Notes: a model not told the origin generated them from the sequence alone. Positions 8,845-21,263 are shown, counted from the stretch's first letter. The stretch is DNA of 64,000 nt from Rhodovastum atsumiense (GCF_937425535.1 NZ_OW485602.1:62001-126000); one strand, 5' to 3'. Program-made: numbers and translations.

Positions 8845-9765
8845 CTACCGGGACAGGCACTCGGCGCCGCCCGCCGCCAGCAGGAAGTCGTGGAGCTGGG
8901 CGACGTGCGGATCGGGCGCGGTGCCGTGGCGCCGCCGCAGCACGAACACCCAGGACCCCGGCATCTGCCGCGGCGCGAACAGCCGCACCAGCCGCCCGGC
9001 CGCCAACTCGTCGTCGACCATCGGCGAGCGGCCGAGCGCGATCCCGGCCCCGGCGATGGCCGCGCCGATCGCCTGGTTGAAATTGCTGAACCGCACGATG
9101 GTGGCGCGGGCATCCGGCAGGCCCAGCGCGGCGAGCCAGGTCCGCCACCCCTTCTCCGGGCTGGTGCCGTGCTCCTCCTCCAGCAGCCCGTGCCGCAGCA
9201 ATTCCTCCGCCACCCCCCGCAGCCCCAGCGCCGGGCTGCACACCGGGAACACCGTCTCGGCGAACAACAGCCGCTCGCCCGCGTCGATCGCCCCCGGCCG
9301 CGCCCGGCCGATGGCGAGGTCGAGGCCCTCGCGCTGCAGGTCCGGCTCCTCCTCGATCGCCCGCATGTGCCAGGTGACGCTCGGGTGCTGCGCGGCGAAC
9401 GTGGCCAGACGCGGCGCCAGCCACAGCGATCCGAGCGAGCCGTTGGCGGAAATCGTCAGCACCGGCCGTTCCCGGCCTGCCGCGGCCCGCACCGCATCGC
9501 AGCTCGCGGTGAGCTGGGCGAAAGCCGTCTCCACGCCTTGCAGCAACAGGATGCCAGCCGCGGTCGGCGCGGTGCGCGCGCTGCCGGCGCCATTGGTCGC
9601 CCGGTGGAGCAGCTTCAGGCCCAGTTCCGCCTCCAATCCGCGGATCTGGTGGCTGATGGCGCTGGTACTGACGTGCAGCGCCTCGGCGGCGCGGGCGAAG
9701 CTGCCGTGTCGCGCGACGGCAGCGAAGGCCCGCAGCGCCGCCAGCGGAGGGATGCGATGGGTCAT
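8845..9765 (-). CDS. LysR family transcriptional regulator (GcvA-like)
   Basis: A 306-residue regulator. The N-terminal winged helix-turn-helix reads IPPLAALRAFAAVARHGSFA and then AAEALHVSTSAISHQIRGLE. The effector domain begins near residue 95 (LTISANGSLGSLWLAPRLA). The N-terminal pattern fits the GcvA/AmpR branch. The start is placed at ATG 9765 (MTHRIPPLAALR), the usual start for the family. It is divergent from the fused ABC exporter, so that exporter is the likeliest target, by the common LysR arrangement. Confidence 0.88.
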   Translation of the reverse strand: MTHRIPPLAALRAFAAVARHGSFARAAEALHVSTSAISHQIRGLEAELGLKLLHRATNGAGSARTAPTAAGILLLQGVETAFAQLTASCDAVRAAAGRERPVLTISANGSLGSLWLAPRLATFAAQHPSVTWHMRAIEEEPDLQREGLDLAIGRARPGAIDAGERLLFAETVFPVCSPALGLRGVAEELLRHGLLEEEHGTSPEKGWRTWLAALGLPDARATIVRFSNFNQAIGAAIAGAGIALGRSPMVDDELAAGRLVRLFAPRQMPGSWVFVLRRRHGTAPDPHVAQLHDFLLAAGGAECLSR

Positions 9766-9806
9766 CGCTGTCCAATCTAGCTCAACAGCGGATGAAAAAC
9801 TCGCGT

Positions 9807-9825
9807 TTGCGTGGGCCTCGCGCAA
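9807..9825. promoter_or_regulatory. Candidate LysR operator
   Basis: The divergent gap between the LysR gene and the ABC exporter holds the inverted repeat TTGCG-N9-CGCAA. This resembles the dyad (T-N11-A type) bound by LysR regulators. It is supported by position only. Confidence 0.4.
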
Positions 9826-9870
9826 CGCCGCACCATTCCGCCCGATCACGCCCACCCCATGGAGCCGCCG

Positions 9871-13431
<3,561 letters not shown>

Positions 13432-13524
13432 GTGCGGGATTCTTGCCCCCCGATGCGCAGGCCGTGTTGGGGCGCGACGGCGCGGGCTGGCATGCTTCCG
13501 GCGATCCTGTGGTCGCGGACCGGG

Positions 13525-15504
13525 TCAGCCTTGCGATGTTGCCTCCCTGCGCGCCCGCAGGGCATCGGCGTATCGGCCCAGCGGGTAGCAGATGAGAAAA
13601 TACGTGGCCGCAAGCAGCAGGTAGGCATCCGGTGCGGCGGTGCGCCACTGGGGCTCCTGGACCGCGAGCTGCGTGGTTGCCGTCAGGTCAAGCAGCCCCA
13701 CCACCAGCACCAGCGACGTATCCTTTACCGTCGAGACGAACACGTTCACCGCGGCCGGAAGGCCGATGCGCAGGGCCTGCGGCAGTTGCACCAGCATCAA
13801 GGTGGCTGGCGCGGAAAGCCCCAGGCTGCGGGCTGCCTCCACCTGTCCGGCCGGCAGGGCGCGCAGGGCGGAGCGCAGCACCACGGCCAGTTGCGCGGCC
13901 GTGACGCCGATCAGCGCCGCCAGGGCGCGCGCCAACTTGCTGCCGCTCCAGTCCGGCGCCAGCAACAGCGGCAGCAGCACGCTGGCCGCCAGGAGCAGCA
14001 CGACCACCGGCACGCTGCGAAAAAGGGCGATGATCATTCCTGTTGTCACCCGCAGCGCCAGGTGTCGGGACTGGCCCCCGAGGGCAAGTGGCAGGGCGAT
14101 GAACGCGCCCAGGATCAGCGCCAGCGCCGCCAGACCGAGCGTGAGCGGCAACCCGCCCCAGTCGGCACTGGGGACGGGAGCCAGCCCGCCGCCCCCGCCC
14201 ATCAACCAGCCCCACAGCGCCAGCAGCACCAGGCAGCCCAGTGCAGCGCGCACCGGATGCCGCCCGGCCACCCGGCCGGTGCCCAGCAGGCCCAGGGCCA
14301 GCAGCGCGGTCGCCAGCGCCGGGCGCCATTGTTCCGCCAGTGGATAGCTGCCGAACAGGATCAGACGCCACTTCTCCTCAACCACCGCCCAGCAGGCACC
14401 GTTCGCCGCCGCGCAGGCGCGCGGCCCCCCGGTGAAGGCGGCCTGATCGATGCCCCAGTAGCCGATTGCCAGCGCCAGCGCACCGCCCAGCGCCACATTC
14501 CCCCAATGACCGGCCCGGCCGTGCCGCCCCGTCCACTTGTGGGGGGCAGCGGGTTGCAGCGCGGTCCGGCTGGAGGGGCGTTCCAGCGCGCGCAAGGCCA
14601 GCACCAGCACTCCGTTCAGTGCCAGATAGGTCAGCACCACCAGGATCAGCCCTTCCAGACCGCGCCCGGTCTGGTTGACCGCGATGTTCGTCACGCCGAC
14701 CAGATCCTGATAGCCGATGAGCAGCCCGAGCGAGGCGTTCTTGACCAGTTGCAGCACCTGCCAGATGCCGGGCGCCAGGGCGAAACCCAATGCCTGCGGC
14801 AGGATCACCAGCCGCAGCGCCAGACGGTTCGGCAGGCCGAGCGCCGTCGCCGCCTCCGTCTGCCCGGCAGGGACGGCTGCCAGTCCCGCGCGCAGCACCT
14901 CCGCCAGGTAGGCCGCGTGGAAGACGCCGAGTCCAAAGGCCAGGGCGCAGAACTCCGGACTGAGCGACACCCCGCCCTCGATGTTGAAGCCTTGCAGGGC
15001 CGGAACGCTGAGGGTGCCGTTCACGAAGCTGGGCAACGCCAGACCGCGATTGCTCAGCAGCACACCCGGCAGCAGGTGCCACGCCGCGCGTGGCCCGGGC
15101 AGGTTAAGCAGCAGCCCGTACCAGAGGAAAAGTTGCAGCGGCAGCGGCGTGTTGCGCAGCGGCTCGATGATCCAGGTGGCCAGGGTGCGCGCCATCTGCC
15201 AGGGGGAATGGCGCGCGATGGCCAGGGGCACCGCCAGCGCCAGGGCCAGCAGCACCGCGCAGCCGGCCACCCGCACCGTGTTCAGCAGCCCCGCCAGGAT
15301 GGCCCACCAGGCGGCGGCGTCGGGGGAGACCTCGAGAACGCCCTCCGCCACGGCAAAGCCGGCACGGCCGCCGAGAGCGGAAAAGTCCAGGCTCAATCCC
15401 CGCCGGGCCAGCGCGGATGTCAGCGCCAGCCACAGCAAAACCAGGATGAGCAGCGCGACGCCCGTGCCGAGCCAGGCGTCGCGACGACTTTCCGCCTCTG
15501 TCAT
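13525..15504 (-). CDS. Amino-acid ABC transporter, two permeases fused (AapQ-AapM like)
   Basis: A 659-residue membrane protein. The N-terminal half has the AapQ pattern: LLNTVRVAGCAVLLALALAV, IEPLRNTPLPLQLFLWY and EVLRAGLAAVPAGQTEAATA. The C-terminal half repeats the HisM-type permease with FRSVPVVVLLLAASV and ALRALPAGQVEAARSLGLS. The two EAA-type loops show that two permease domains have been joined. AapQ and AapM are normally separate proteins. It starts at ATG 15504, just past the binding-protein stop. It is convergent with the ABC exporter. No ATPase (AapP) gene is adjacent. Confidence 0.85.
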   Translation of the reverse strand: MTEAESRRDAWLGTGVALLILVLLWLALTSALARRGLSLDFSALGGRAGFAVAEGVLEVSPDAAAWWAILAGLLNTVRVAGCAVLLALALAVPLAIARHSPWQMARTLATWIIEPLRNTPLPLQLFLWYGLLLNLPGPRAAWHLLPGVLLSNRGLALPSFVNGTLSVPALQGFNIEGGVSLSPEFCALAFGLGVFHAAYLAEVLRAGLAAVPAGQTEAATALGLPNRLALRLVILPQALGFALAPGIWQVLQLVKNASLGLLIGYQDLVGVTNIAVNQTGRGLEGLILVVLTYLALNGVLVLALRALERPSSRTALQPAAPHKWTGRHGRAGHWGNVALGGALALAIGYWGIDQAAFTGGPRACAAANGACWAVVEEKWRLILFGSYPLAEQWRPALATALLALGLLGTGRVAGRHPVRAALGCLVLLALWGWLMGGGGGLAPVPSADWGGLPLTLGLAALALILGAFIALPLALGGQSRHLALRVTTGMIIALFRSVPVVVLLLAASVLLPLLLAPDWSGSKLARALAALIGVTAAQLAVVLRSALRALPAGQVEAARSLGLSAPATLMLVQLPQALRIGLPAAVNVFVSTVKDTSLVLVVGLLDLTATTQLAVQEPQWRTAAPDAYLLLAATYFLICYPLGRYADALRARREATSQG

Positions 15505-15508
15505 GGCG

Positions 15509-16555
15509 TTATTGGATGGGGGGGCCGTAGAGCAATCCGCCGTCCCGCCACAGCGCGTTCTGGCCACGCGCCAGCGCCAGCGGTGTGTCGGGGCCGAGAT
15601 TGCGCGCGAAGATCTCGCCGTAATTGCCCACCTGGGTGATGACGCGGGCGGCCCAGTCCTCTGGCAGGCCGAACGCCTTGCCGATGCCAGGCGTGACACC
15701 GAGCAGACGTTTGACGTCGGGGTTGGTGGAGGCGCGGTCGGCCTCGACGCTTTTGCTGGTGACGCCGAGTTCCTCGGCGTTGATCAGGACGTTGAGTGTC
15801 CAGCGGGCGATCTGGAAGAACGCCACGTCGTCGGCGCGCACCACCGGCGAGAGCGGCGACTTGTTGATGCGCTCGGGCAGGATGACAAAATCGGCCGGGC
15901 GTGGTGCGCGCGCGGCGCGGCTGGCCGCCAGGGTGGAAGCGTCGGAGAGATAGACGTCGCAGCGTCCGGCATAGAACGCGGCTTCCAACTCCGGCAGGCT
16001 TTCGATCACCACGGACCGGTAGGCAAGCTTGTTGGCGGAGAAATAGTCGGCGAGGTTCTGCTCGTTGACCGTTCCGGGCTGCACGCACACCGTCGCGCCG
16101 CCCAGTTCTTTGGCGCTGTGCACGCCCAGCCGCGCCGGGACCATGAAGGCCTGGCCGTCGTAGAAGATGGTGCCGACGAAGATCAGGCCAAGCGGCCCGT
16201 CGCGCCCCGAGGTCCAGGTGGTGTTGCGCGAGAGCACATCGATCTCGCCCGATTGCAGTACGGCGAAGCGCTGCGCCGAACTCAGAGGTTGGAAGCGCAC
16301 CTTCTTTGCGTCCCCCAGCACGGCGGCGGCGAGGGCGCGGCAGTAGTCGGCGTCCAGCCCGCGCCAGACACCCTGGCTATCGGGCAGAGAGAGACCGGCG
16401 GAACCCTGGCTGACGCCGCAGACGAGTTCGCCCCGCTGGCGGATGCGGTCCAGCGTGGTGCCGGCAAAGGCCGGGTCGGCCATCGGCGCCAGGAGCAGCA
16501 GCGCCCCGAGTGCCGCCAGCACGACGTGCCGGCTCTTGCTGAAGAACATGGTCAC
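15509..16555 (-). CDS. aapJ: General L-amino-acid ABC transporter substrate-binding protein (AapJ-like)
   Basis: A 348-residue periplasmic solute-binding protein. The signal peptide covers about residues 1-31 (hydrophobic VVLAALGALLLLAPMA, cleavage near AFA-G). The mature part begins TTLDRIRQRGELVCGVSQG and contains GVWRGLDADYCRALAAAVLG and SGEIDVLSRNTTWTSGRDG, which are AapJ-specific. It lies four bases upstream of the fused permease and 26 bases downstream of the aminotransferase gene, so all three are probably co-transcribed. Confidence 0.9.
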   Translation of the reverse strand: MTMFFSKSRHVVLAALGALLLLAPMADPAFAGTTLDRIRQRGELVCGVSQGSAGLSLPDSQGVWRGLDADYCRALAAAVLGDAKKVRFQPLSSAQRFAVLQSGEIDVLSRNTTWTSGRDGPLGLIFVGTIFYDGQAFMVPARLGVHSAKELGGATVCVQPGTVNEQNLADYFSANKLAYRSVVIESLPELEAAFYAGRCDVYLSDASTLAASRAARAPRPADFVILPERINKSPLSPVVRADDVAFFQIARWTLNVLINAEELGVTSKSVEADRASTNPDVKRLLGVTPGIGKAFGLPEDWAARVITQVGNYGEIFARNLGPDTPLALARGQNALWRDGGLLYGPPIQ

Positions 16556-16581
16556 CTCAGTTGTCGGGAAAGGAGCGAAGC

Positions 16582-17745
16582 TCAGCGGCCGGCTTGCCTG
16601 AACTCAGCCAGCGCCTGCAGGAGCGCATCGACGTCGCGTTCGTCGTTGTAGATGTGAAGGCCGATCCGCAGCCGGTCCTCGCGGGCGCTGACATGAATGT
16701 TGCGGGCGCGCAGCGCGGCGACGGCAGCGGCGGCATCGAAACCCGGGCCGGTGAGGCCGAGCAGGTGTGCGGCGCGATGCGGCGCGGCGTGCAGGTCCAG
16801 TGCGGAAGCGCCCTTTACCAAACGGTCGGTCAGCGCGCGCAGGCGGGCCTCGATGCGGGGCACGCCAATTTCCTGGAGGATGCCGATGCCCGCGACGGCC
16901 ATCGGCACGGTGACGAAGTTGGCACGCTCCCCCATGTCGTAACGTCGCGCGCCGGGCATGAAACGCAGTTCCCGGCCGTACCGGTTGGTGATCTGATCGG
17001 CACCGAGGCGGCTGAAAGTGTGCTCTTCCAGCGGCTGGCCGCTCTGGCGGTGCGGCGCCGCGTAGAGCAGCGCCAGCCCGTACGGGCCAAGCAGCCATTT
17101 GTAGGTGGCAAAGGCCAGGAAATCCGGCTGCACGCGCCGTACGTCCAGGGGGCGGACGCCGACAGACTGTGTGCCGTCCACCACCAGCGCCGCGCCGTGC
17201 TGGCGCGCTGCCGCGCCGATGGTCTCCAGGTCCAGGGCGGTGCCATCGGTCCAGTGCACATGGGTCAGCGCCAGAATGGCGATGCGCGGACCCTGCCTGG
17301 CCTCCAGGCGCCGCAGGATGGCGCTGGTCCAGTTGCTGTCGTCGGGGCGGGGAAGTTCTTCGTGCACCGCGCCGGCCTGTTCGGCGGCGCGGATCCATGC
17401 GAACACCTGGGAGGGATGTTCCTGCTGCATCGTCAGCACCGCCTCGCCGGCGGCGAGCGGCAGGTTGGCGGCGGCGGTCGCAATGCCGTAGCTGGTGGCG
17501 GCGACGATGGCGATGTCGTCCGCGGCCGCGCCGATCAGCCCGGACGCGGCTCCGCGCAGGGCCTCGATGCCGTCGTAGAAGCTGGCGCGGGACAGGGTCC
17601 ACGGCGCGGTTTTGCGCAGAATGCCAGCCTCGCCGGCCTCTCGCACACGATGCGGAATGGGCGTCATGAAGGCGGCATCCGCATAGATCAGGCCGTCGGG
17701 AATGTCGAAGAGGTCACGCCATGCGGTGCTCGGGGAGTCGGTCAC
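16582..17745 (-). CDS. PLP-dependent aminotransferase class V (cysteine desulfurase/epimerase-like)
   Basis: A 387-residue fold-type I PLP enzyme. The cofactor aspartate and glutamine are in ALVVDGTQSVGVRPLD (D190, Q193). The Schiff-base lysine is in FLAFATYKWLLGPYGLALLY (K216). The family includes cysteine desulfurases, isopenicillin-N epimerase-like enzymes and kynureninase-like enzymes. No active-site cysteine loop of the SufS/IscS kind was recognised, so a role on an amino-acid substrate is more likely than Fe-S assembly. As first gene before the binding protein and permease, it may process the amino acid they import (inference). Confidence 0.8.
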   Translation of the reverse strand: MTDSPSTAWRDLFDIPDGLIYADAAFMTPIPHRVREAGEAGILRKTAPWTLSRASFYDGIEALRGAASGLIGAAADDIAIVAATSYGIATAAANLPLAAGEAVLTMQQEHPSQVFAWIRAAEQAGAVHEELPRPDDSNWTSAILRRLEARQGPRIAILALTHVHWTDGTALDLETIGAAARQHGAALVVDGTQSVGVRPLDVRRVQPDFLAFATYKWLLGPYGLALLYAAPHRQSGQPLEEHTFSRLGADQITNRYGRELRFMPGARRYDMGERANFVTVPMAVAGIGILQEIGVPRIEARLRALTDRLVKGASALDLHAAPHRAAHLLGLTGPGFDAAAAVAALRARNIHVSAREDRLRIGLHIYNDERDVDALLQALAEFRQAGR

Positions 17746-18267
17746 GGATAATATGCTTTCACAACGTTATTTTATAACTTATACGTTAGCGTGCCGTTGC
17801 GTTGCGGGAGTGTCAATTGCAAAACTGCGAATTTCAGTCGTGCAATTCGATGCCTCCCCCCGGCCACGCGCGAGCAGCCGAGCCGATCCAGGCGCACGAC
17901 GGCCAGCGTGTCGCCACGCTGCGCTGCCTCCGCCCAGGTCTCGTTGGAAACAAGTAGGGTAAGGATGGACGATCGGACACGTGGACCACGACCGCAATGC
18001 TCATGACGAAATTCGATCATGATCATGGGAAATATTTATTCTGATCCAGAAAACACGAAGGCTGTTGTAAAATACACAATTTACGCGATCATTAGCCGGG
18101 TCACGCGACAACCGATACCTCGTTCCACCGCGCCTCACAGGGGCAAAGTCGAGGCCCGTCCGATGGCATGCTCCCTGACCGGCCGACGCACGGGGGAGGA
18201 AGCTGCATTTTTGCACCATCCCGCCTGACAAGCTGCCAGACTGGACGTATCCTGGTGCGGACTTGCC
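17746..18267. other. Intergenic, entry to plasmid-derived block
   Basis: This 522-base region is locally AT-rich near 17755-17790 and 18000-18100. It separates the aminotransferase operon from the recombinase gene and contains the resolvase relic described separately. No intact gene was found. The AT-rich segment at 17755-17790 is a likely promoter area for the leftward operon. Confidence 0.45.
17865..17950 (-). pseudogene. Relic of a serine recombinase (resolvase)
   Basis: The minus strand encodes TWAEAAQRGDTLAVVRLDRLG followed by CSR, matching the GDTLVVWRLDRLGRS core of Tn3-type resolvases. The catalytic N-terminus and the DNA-binding C-terminus are absent, so this is a fragment only. It sits beside an intact tyrosine recombinase and a plasmid origin, in keeping with decay of older mobile DNA. 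Confidence 0.45.
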
Positions 18268-19224
18268 ATGGCCGAAACCCTTCCCGCCCTTTCCGGCGCC
18301 GCAGCCTTCGCGGCCGCCCGCGACTACGCCGCTGACGCCCACTCCGCGGCGACGCGCCGCGCCTATCGTGCCGACTGGGCCGACTTCACTGCCTTCTGCC
18401 GCGCCGCCAACCTGTCCCCTCTGCCGGCCGCGCCGCAGACCGTCGCTGCGTATTTCGCCGCCATGGCGGCCACGCATGCCCGCAGTACCATCCAGCGCCG
18501 CCTCGCCGCCATCGGCCAGGCGCACAAGCTGGCGGGCCAGGAGTGGATCCCCTCGCACCCGCTTATTCGCACCACGCTGCGTGGCATCGGCCGCCGTCAC
18601 GGCAGTGCCGTGCGCCGCGCGGCCGCACTGACCACCGCCGAGATCCGCAAGCTCGTCGCCACCTGCCGGGACGATCTCACCGGCCTGCGCGACCGCGCCA
18701 TGATCCTGCTTGGTTTCGCCGGGGCGCTGCGCCGGTCCGAACTGGTCGGCATTAACCGCGAGCACCTGGTCCTGCGCGAGAGCGGCATCCGCCTCACCAT
18801 TCCCCGCAGCAAGGGCGACCAGGAGGGCGCGGGGGTGGAGATCGGCATTCCCAAGGGCAATCGCCGCGAGACCTGTCCCGTGCGGGCGTTGGAAGCCTGG
18901 CTGCTGGCCTCGGACTGCCAGTTCGGCCCGGTTTTCCGCAAGGTGGACCTCTGGGGCAACATCGAGCATCGCCGCCTGCATCCCGATGCGGTCCGTCAGA
19001 TCCTGCTCCGGCGCGCGAAGCAGGCCGGCATCGAGGTGCCCGGGGGCGAGCGCCTCTCTCCGCACGGCCTGCGGGCCGGCTTCGTCACCGAGGCCTACCT
19101 GGCCGGGGCCCGCGACGAGCAGATCATGGCCCATACCCGTCACGCCGACCTCAAGACCATGCGCGGCTACGTCCGTCGCGCCAAACTGGTCAGCGACAGT
19201 CCGGCGAAGCTGCTGGGGCTCTGA
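18268..19224 (+). CDS. Tyrosine recombinase / integrase (XerD-like)
   Basis: A 318-residue site-specific recombinase. The N-terminal SAM-like DNA-binding domain covers about 20-110 (SAATRRAYRADWADFTAFCR). The catalytic set is complete: R155 in GALRRSEL, K182 in PRSKGD, H266-x-x-R269 in SPHGLRAGF, H292 in HTRHADLKTM and nucleophile Y301 in RGYVRRA. It starts at ATG 18268. Its stop is three bases before the next gene, suggesting co-translation. It is likely a plasmid dimer-resolution or integration enzyme, given the adjacent replication origin. No att site could be defined. Confidence 0.9.
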   Translation: MAETLPALSGAAAFAAARDYAADAHSAATRRAYRADWADFTAFCRAANLSPLPAAPQTVAAYFAAMAATHARSTIQRRLAAIGQAHKLAGQEWIPSHPLIRTTLRGIGRRHGSAVRRAAALTTAEIRKLVATCRDDLTGLRDRAMILLGFAGALRRSELVGINREHLVLRESGIRLTIPRSKGDQEGAGVEIGIPKGNRRETCPVRALEAWLLASDCQFGPVFRKVDLWGNIEHRRLHPDAVRQILLRRAKQAGIEVPGGERLSPHGLRAGFVTEAYLAGARDEQIMAHTRHADLKTMRGYVRRAKLVSDSPAKLLGL

Positions 19225-19227
19225 GCC

Positions 19228-19896
19228 TTGGCAGGTGGCGAGAGCGCGTTCGGCCTGCCCGTCGGGCCGGGGCGGCGGCGGGCGGCCCGGGCCGTCGCTG
19301 CGCCGCCTGCCGCGGTTGGGGTGCTGGCCTTGCCGCAGCCGGACTGGGTCCAGACCACGCTCAGCGTGACCGGGCCCGCCGACCTGATCGCCACCTTCCG
19401 CGCCGCCGCTGCCGGCGCCGGCATCATCCCGTGGGTCCATGACTACGACCGTATGGAAGAAGACTGGTTCCACCTCTTCCTGACCGCGCCTGCCGGCGAG
19501 CGCCCGATCAGCCTCGCGGGCGCCCGCATTCTCGCCCGCCAGTTGCGGGAGGCGGTGTGGGCCCAGCACGAGGACGCGGTCAGCATGGTCGGCGTCAGCC
19601 GTGCCTGCCCGTTCGACCTGCACAGCCTTGTGCCGGTCCCTTTCGACATCCTGCGGCTCGGCGATGACGACCCGCGCGCCATCGCCTGGCTGTGGGAGAA
19701 CTGGGGCACCACCTGGCCGCTGCGCCGGATCGAGGAGGTCATCGTGCCGCCGGCCGGATCATCGCCTGCGCCTGATGGGGACCGGCCTGGCTTCCGCTTG
19801 CGGTTCTGGAGCGCGGACTGGACCCCCTGGCAGGCGCTGGCGCGCGTGCAGGCGGAATGGCCGGCGCTTCGGTTCACGGTGTGCCCGGTGGTTTGA
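19228..19896 (+). CDS. Api92-like ferredoxin-fold protein (DUF1281/YubB family)
   Basis: A 222-residue cytoplasmic protein. Family hallmarks are WLWENWGTTWPLRRIEEVIV near residues 154-173 and the C-terminal pattern RFWSADWTPWQALARV with WPALRFTV. These match the NWGTKW and FxTxWSPP blocks of Api92-like proteins carried by plasmids and integrative elements. The molecular function is unknown in the family. The start codon appears to be TTG at 19228, three bases after the recombinase stop, so translation may be coupled. An internal start cannot be excluded because the first 35 residues are low-complexity. Confidence 0.65.
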   Translation: MAGGESAFGLPVGPGRRRAARAVAAPPAAVGVLALPQPDWVQTTLSVTGPADLIATFRAAAAGAGIIPWVHDYDRMEEDWFHLFLTAPAGERPISLAGARILARQLREAVWAQHEDAVSMVGVSRACPFDLHSLVPVPFDILRLGDDDPRAIAWLWENWGTTWPLRRIEEVIVPPAGSSPAPDGDRPGFRLRFWSADWTPWQALARVQAEWPALRFTVCPVV

Positions 19897-19906
19897 ATCC
19901 GCCGGC

Positions 19907-19985
19907 GCGAACTCTTGTAGCACCTCAGGGGGCTCCCGAGTCGCAGCCTGGAGTGCAGGTTGGGTGCGAACTCTTGTAGCACCTC
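19907..19985 (+). repeat. Pair of 20-bp direct repeats upstream of the origin
   Basis: The 20-mer GCGAACTCTTGTAGCACCTC occurs at 19907-19926 and again exactly at 19966-19985, 59 bases apart. It lies between the Api92-like gene and the DnaA boxes. It does not match the iteron sequence. It could be a recombinase, partition or regulatory site (inference). Confidence 0.75.
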
Positions 19986-20027
19986 CTTGCGCTTTGGCTT
20001 CAGCCTACTTTCAATGCATTGCAAATG

Positions 20028-20050
20028 TTATCCACAGATGCTGTGGATAA
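20028..20050. promoter_or_regulatory. Inverted pair of DnaA boxes
   Basis: TTATCCACA at 20028-20036 faces its exact inverse TGTGGATAA at 20042-20050. Both are perfect consensus DnaA boxes, five bases apart. A weaker TATCCACA follows near 20133-20140. Together with the iterons they mark a replication origin. Confidence 0.85.
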
Positions 20051-20146
20051 CTCTCCTGGAAAAATGCAGATTTTTGAAACACTTGCCCGAGTGATTCCAG
20101 AGTTCGCAGTCTTGTCGGCTGGAGCAGCCCGATATCCACAGGGCGA

Positions 20147-20310
20147 GTGCGTACTCTGGGTACGCCGGGTGCGTACTCTGGGTACGCCCTGCCTGGACCA
20201 CTTATTACAGATCAATGGCTTACAGAGTTATCCCGCGTACTCTGGGTACGCATAACCAGTATAAGAATCTAGTAGCTCTTCCTAGTAGCTGCCGTACCCA
20301 AAGTACGCAC
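20147..20310 (+). repeat. oriV: Iterons of a plasmid replication origin
   Basis: The 17-mer GCGTACTCTGGGTACGC occurs three times in the same orientation, near 20149-20165, 20171-20187 and 20235-20251. The first two are spaced 22 bp, about two helical turns. Each copy is itself a dyad (GCGTAC-N5-GTACGC). A fourth copy, inverted and with two changes, lies at 20294-20310, only 24 bases before the repA start. It is well placed for autoregulation. An AT-rich segment (20252-20285) lies between the third and fourth copies. Confidence 0.88.
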
Positions 20311-20333
20311 TCCCGACTGCCGACCATTCGGGC

Positions 20334-21263
20334 ATGATCAGGCGCATGGGACAGGTGCATGAGCTTCTGGCGAGCAGGGGGCGGCAGGCAGCTCTGGAAA
20401 GCGGCCTCGAACGCGGCATTGTGGAAACCGCAGAAGCCTATTTGAGCAACGAGGAAGGCGGAACCAACTTCCTGTATTCGGGGTGGTGCCAGACCGCTTT
20501 GCCTCACAAGCGTACCCAGGATGATGAAATCTGGCGTGTGGACAGCGGTCCGATCAGTTTGATCATCCAGCCAGGTATCGAGGTCATCGGCGAGCAGACA
20601 GTGCCCATCGGGGTGCCGTTTGGTTCACGGGCGCGGCTGATCCTGCTTTACCTGCAGACCACGGCGCTCAAGACCGGCAGCCGGGAAATAGAGCTTGGGA
20701 AGAGCCTGCGCCAATGGCTTGGCCGGATGGGTATCAAGGCCGTCGGCGGAAAGGCGATTGATGGTGTACGTGAGCAGGCACTGCGCATCGGAACGTGCAA
20801 CATCACCTTTTACTTCACTGCAGGGCAAAAGAAGGGCTTTGTTCGCCAGCCGATCGTCGAAGCGGGCATGTTCGAAGAATCCGATAGCCCCCGGCCGCGC
20901 TTCCTGGAAGCGGTGAAACTGGGGGAAAATTTCTTTGAGCAATTGAGGAAGCATCCTGTTCCCGTCGAGGATGCCGCGATCCAGGCAATCAACAACAACT
21001 CGCAGGCGCTCGATATATACGTTTGGCTTGCGTACCGCCTGCATTCACTCAAAGAGCCAACGCCGCTATCCTGGCGGGCTGCGAAGGGGCAGTTTGGCCA
21101 AGGCGTCGCGGAGCTGCGGAAGTTCAAGCAGACGTTCAAAAAGAGCCTTGAACTGGCGTTGGCTGTCTACCCCGCCGCGAAGGTCGATCTGGTGGACGAT
21201 GGTCTGCGGCTGTACCCGTCGCGACCGCCAGTGGCATCGAAGCTGATTGCGGTCGGCGCATAG
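20334..21263 (+). CDS. repA: Plasmid replication initiator RepA
   Basis: A 309-residue initiator of the RepA family found on alphaproteobacterial plasmids. Recognisable blocks are GGTNFLYSGWCQTALPHKR near the N-terminus, PFGSRARLILLYLQTTALK and ELGKSLRQWLGRMGI (winged-helix region), and DIYVWLAYRLHSL near residues 227-239. The iterons and DnaA boxes directly upstream support the call. The ATG at 20334 is used; a second ATG lies four codons on. The gene ends 31 bases before an IS1595-type insertion, so it appears intact. Confidence 0.85.
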   Translation: MIRRMGQVHELLASRGRQAALESGLERGIVETAEAYLSNEEGGTNFLYSGWCQTALPHKRTQDDEIWRVDSGPISLIIQPGIEVIGEQTVPIGVPFGSRARLILLYLQTTALKTGSREIELGKSLRQWLGRMGIKAVGGKAIDGVREQALRIGTCNITFYFTAGQKKGFVRQPIVEAGMFEESDSPRPRFLEAVKLGENFFEQLRKHPVPVEDAAIQAINNNSQALDIYVWLAYRLHSLKEPTPLSWRAAKGQFGQGVAELRKFKQTFKKSLELALAVYPAAKVDLVDDGLRLYPSRPPVASKLIAVGA

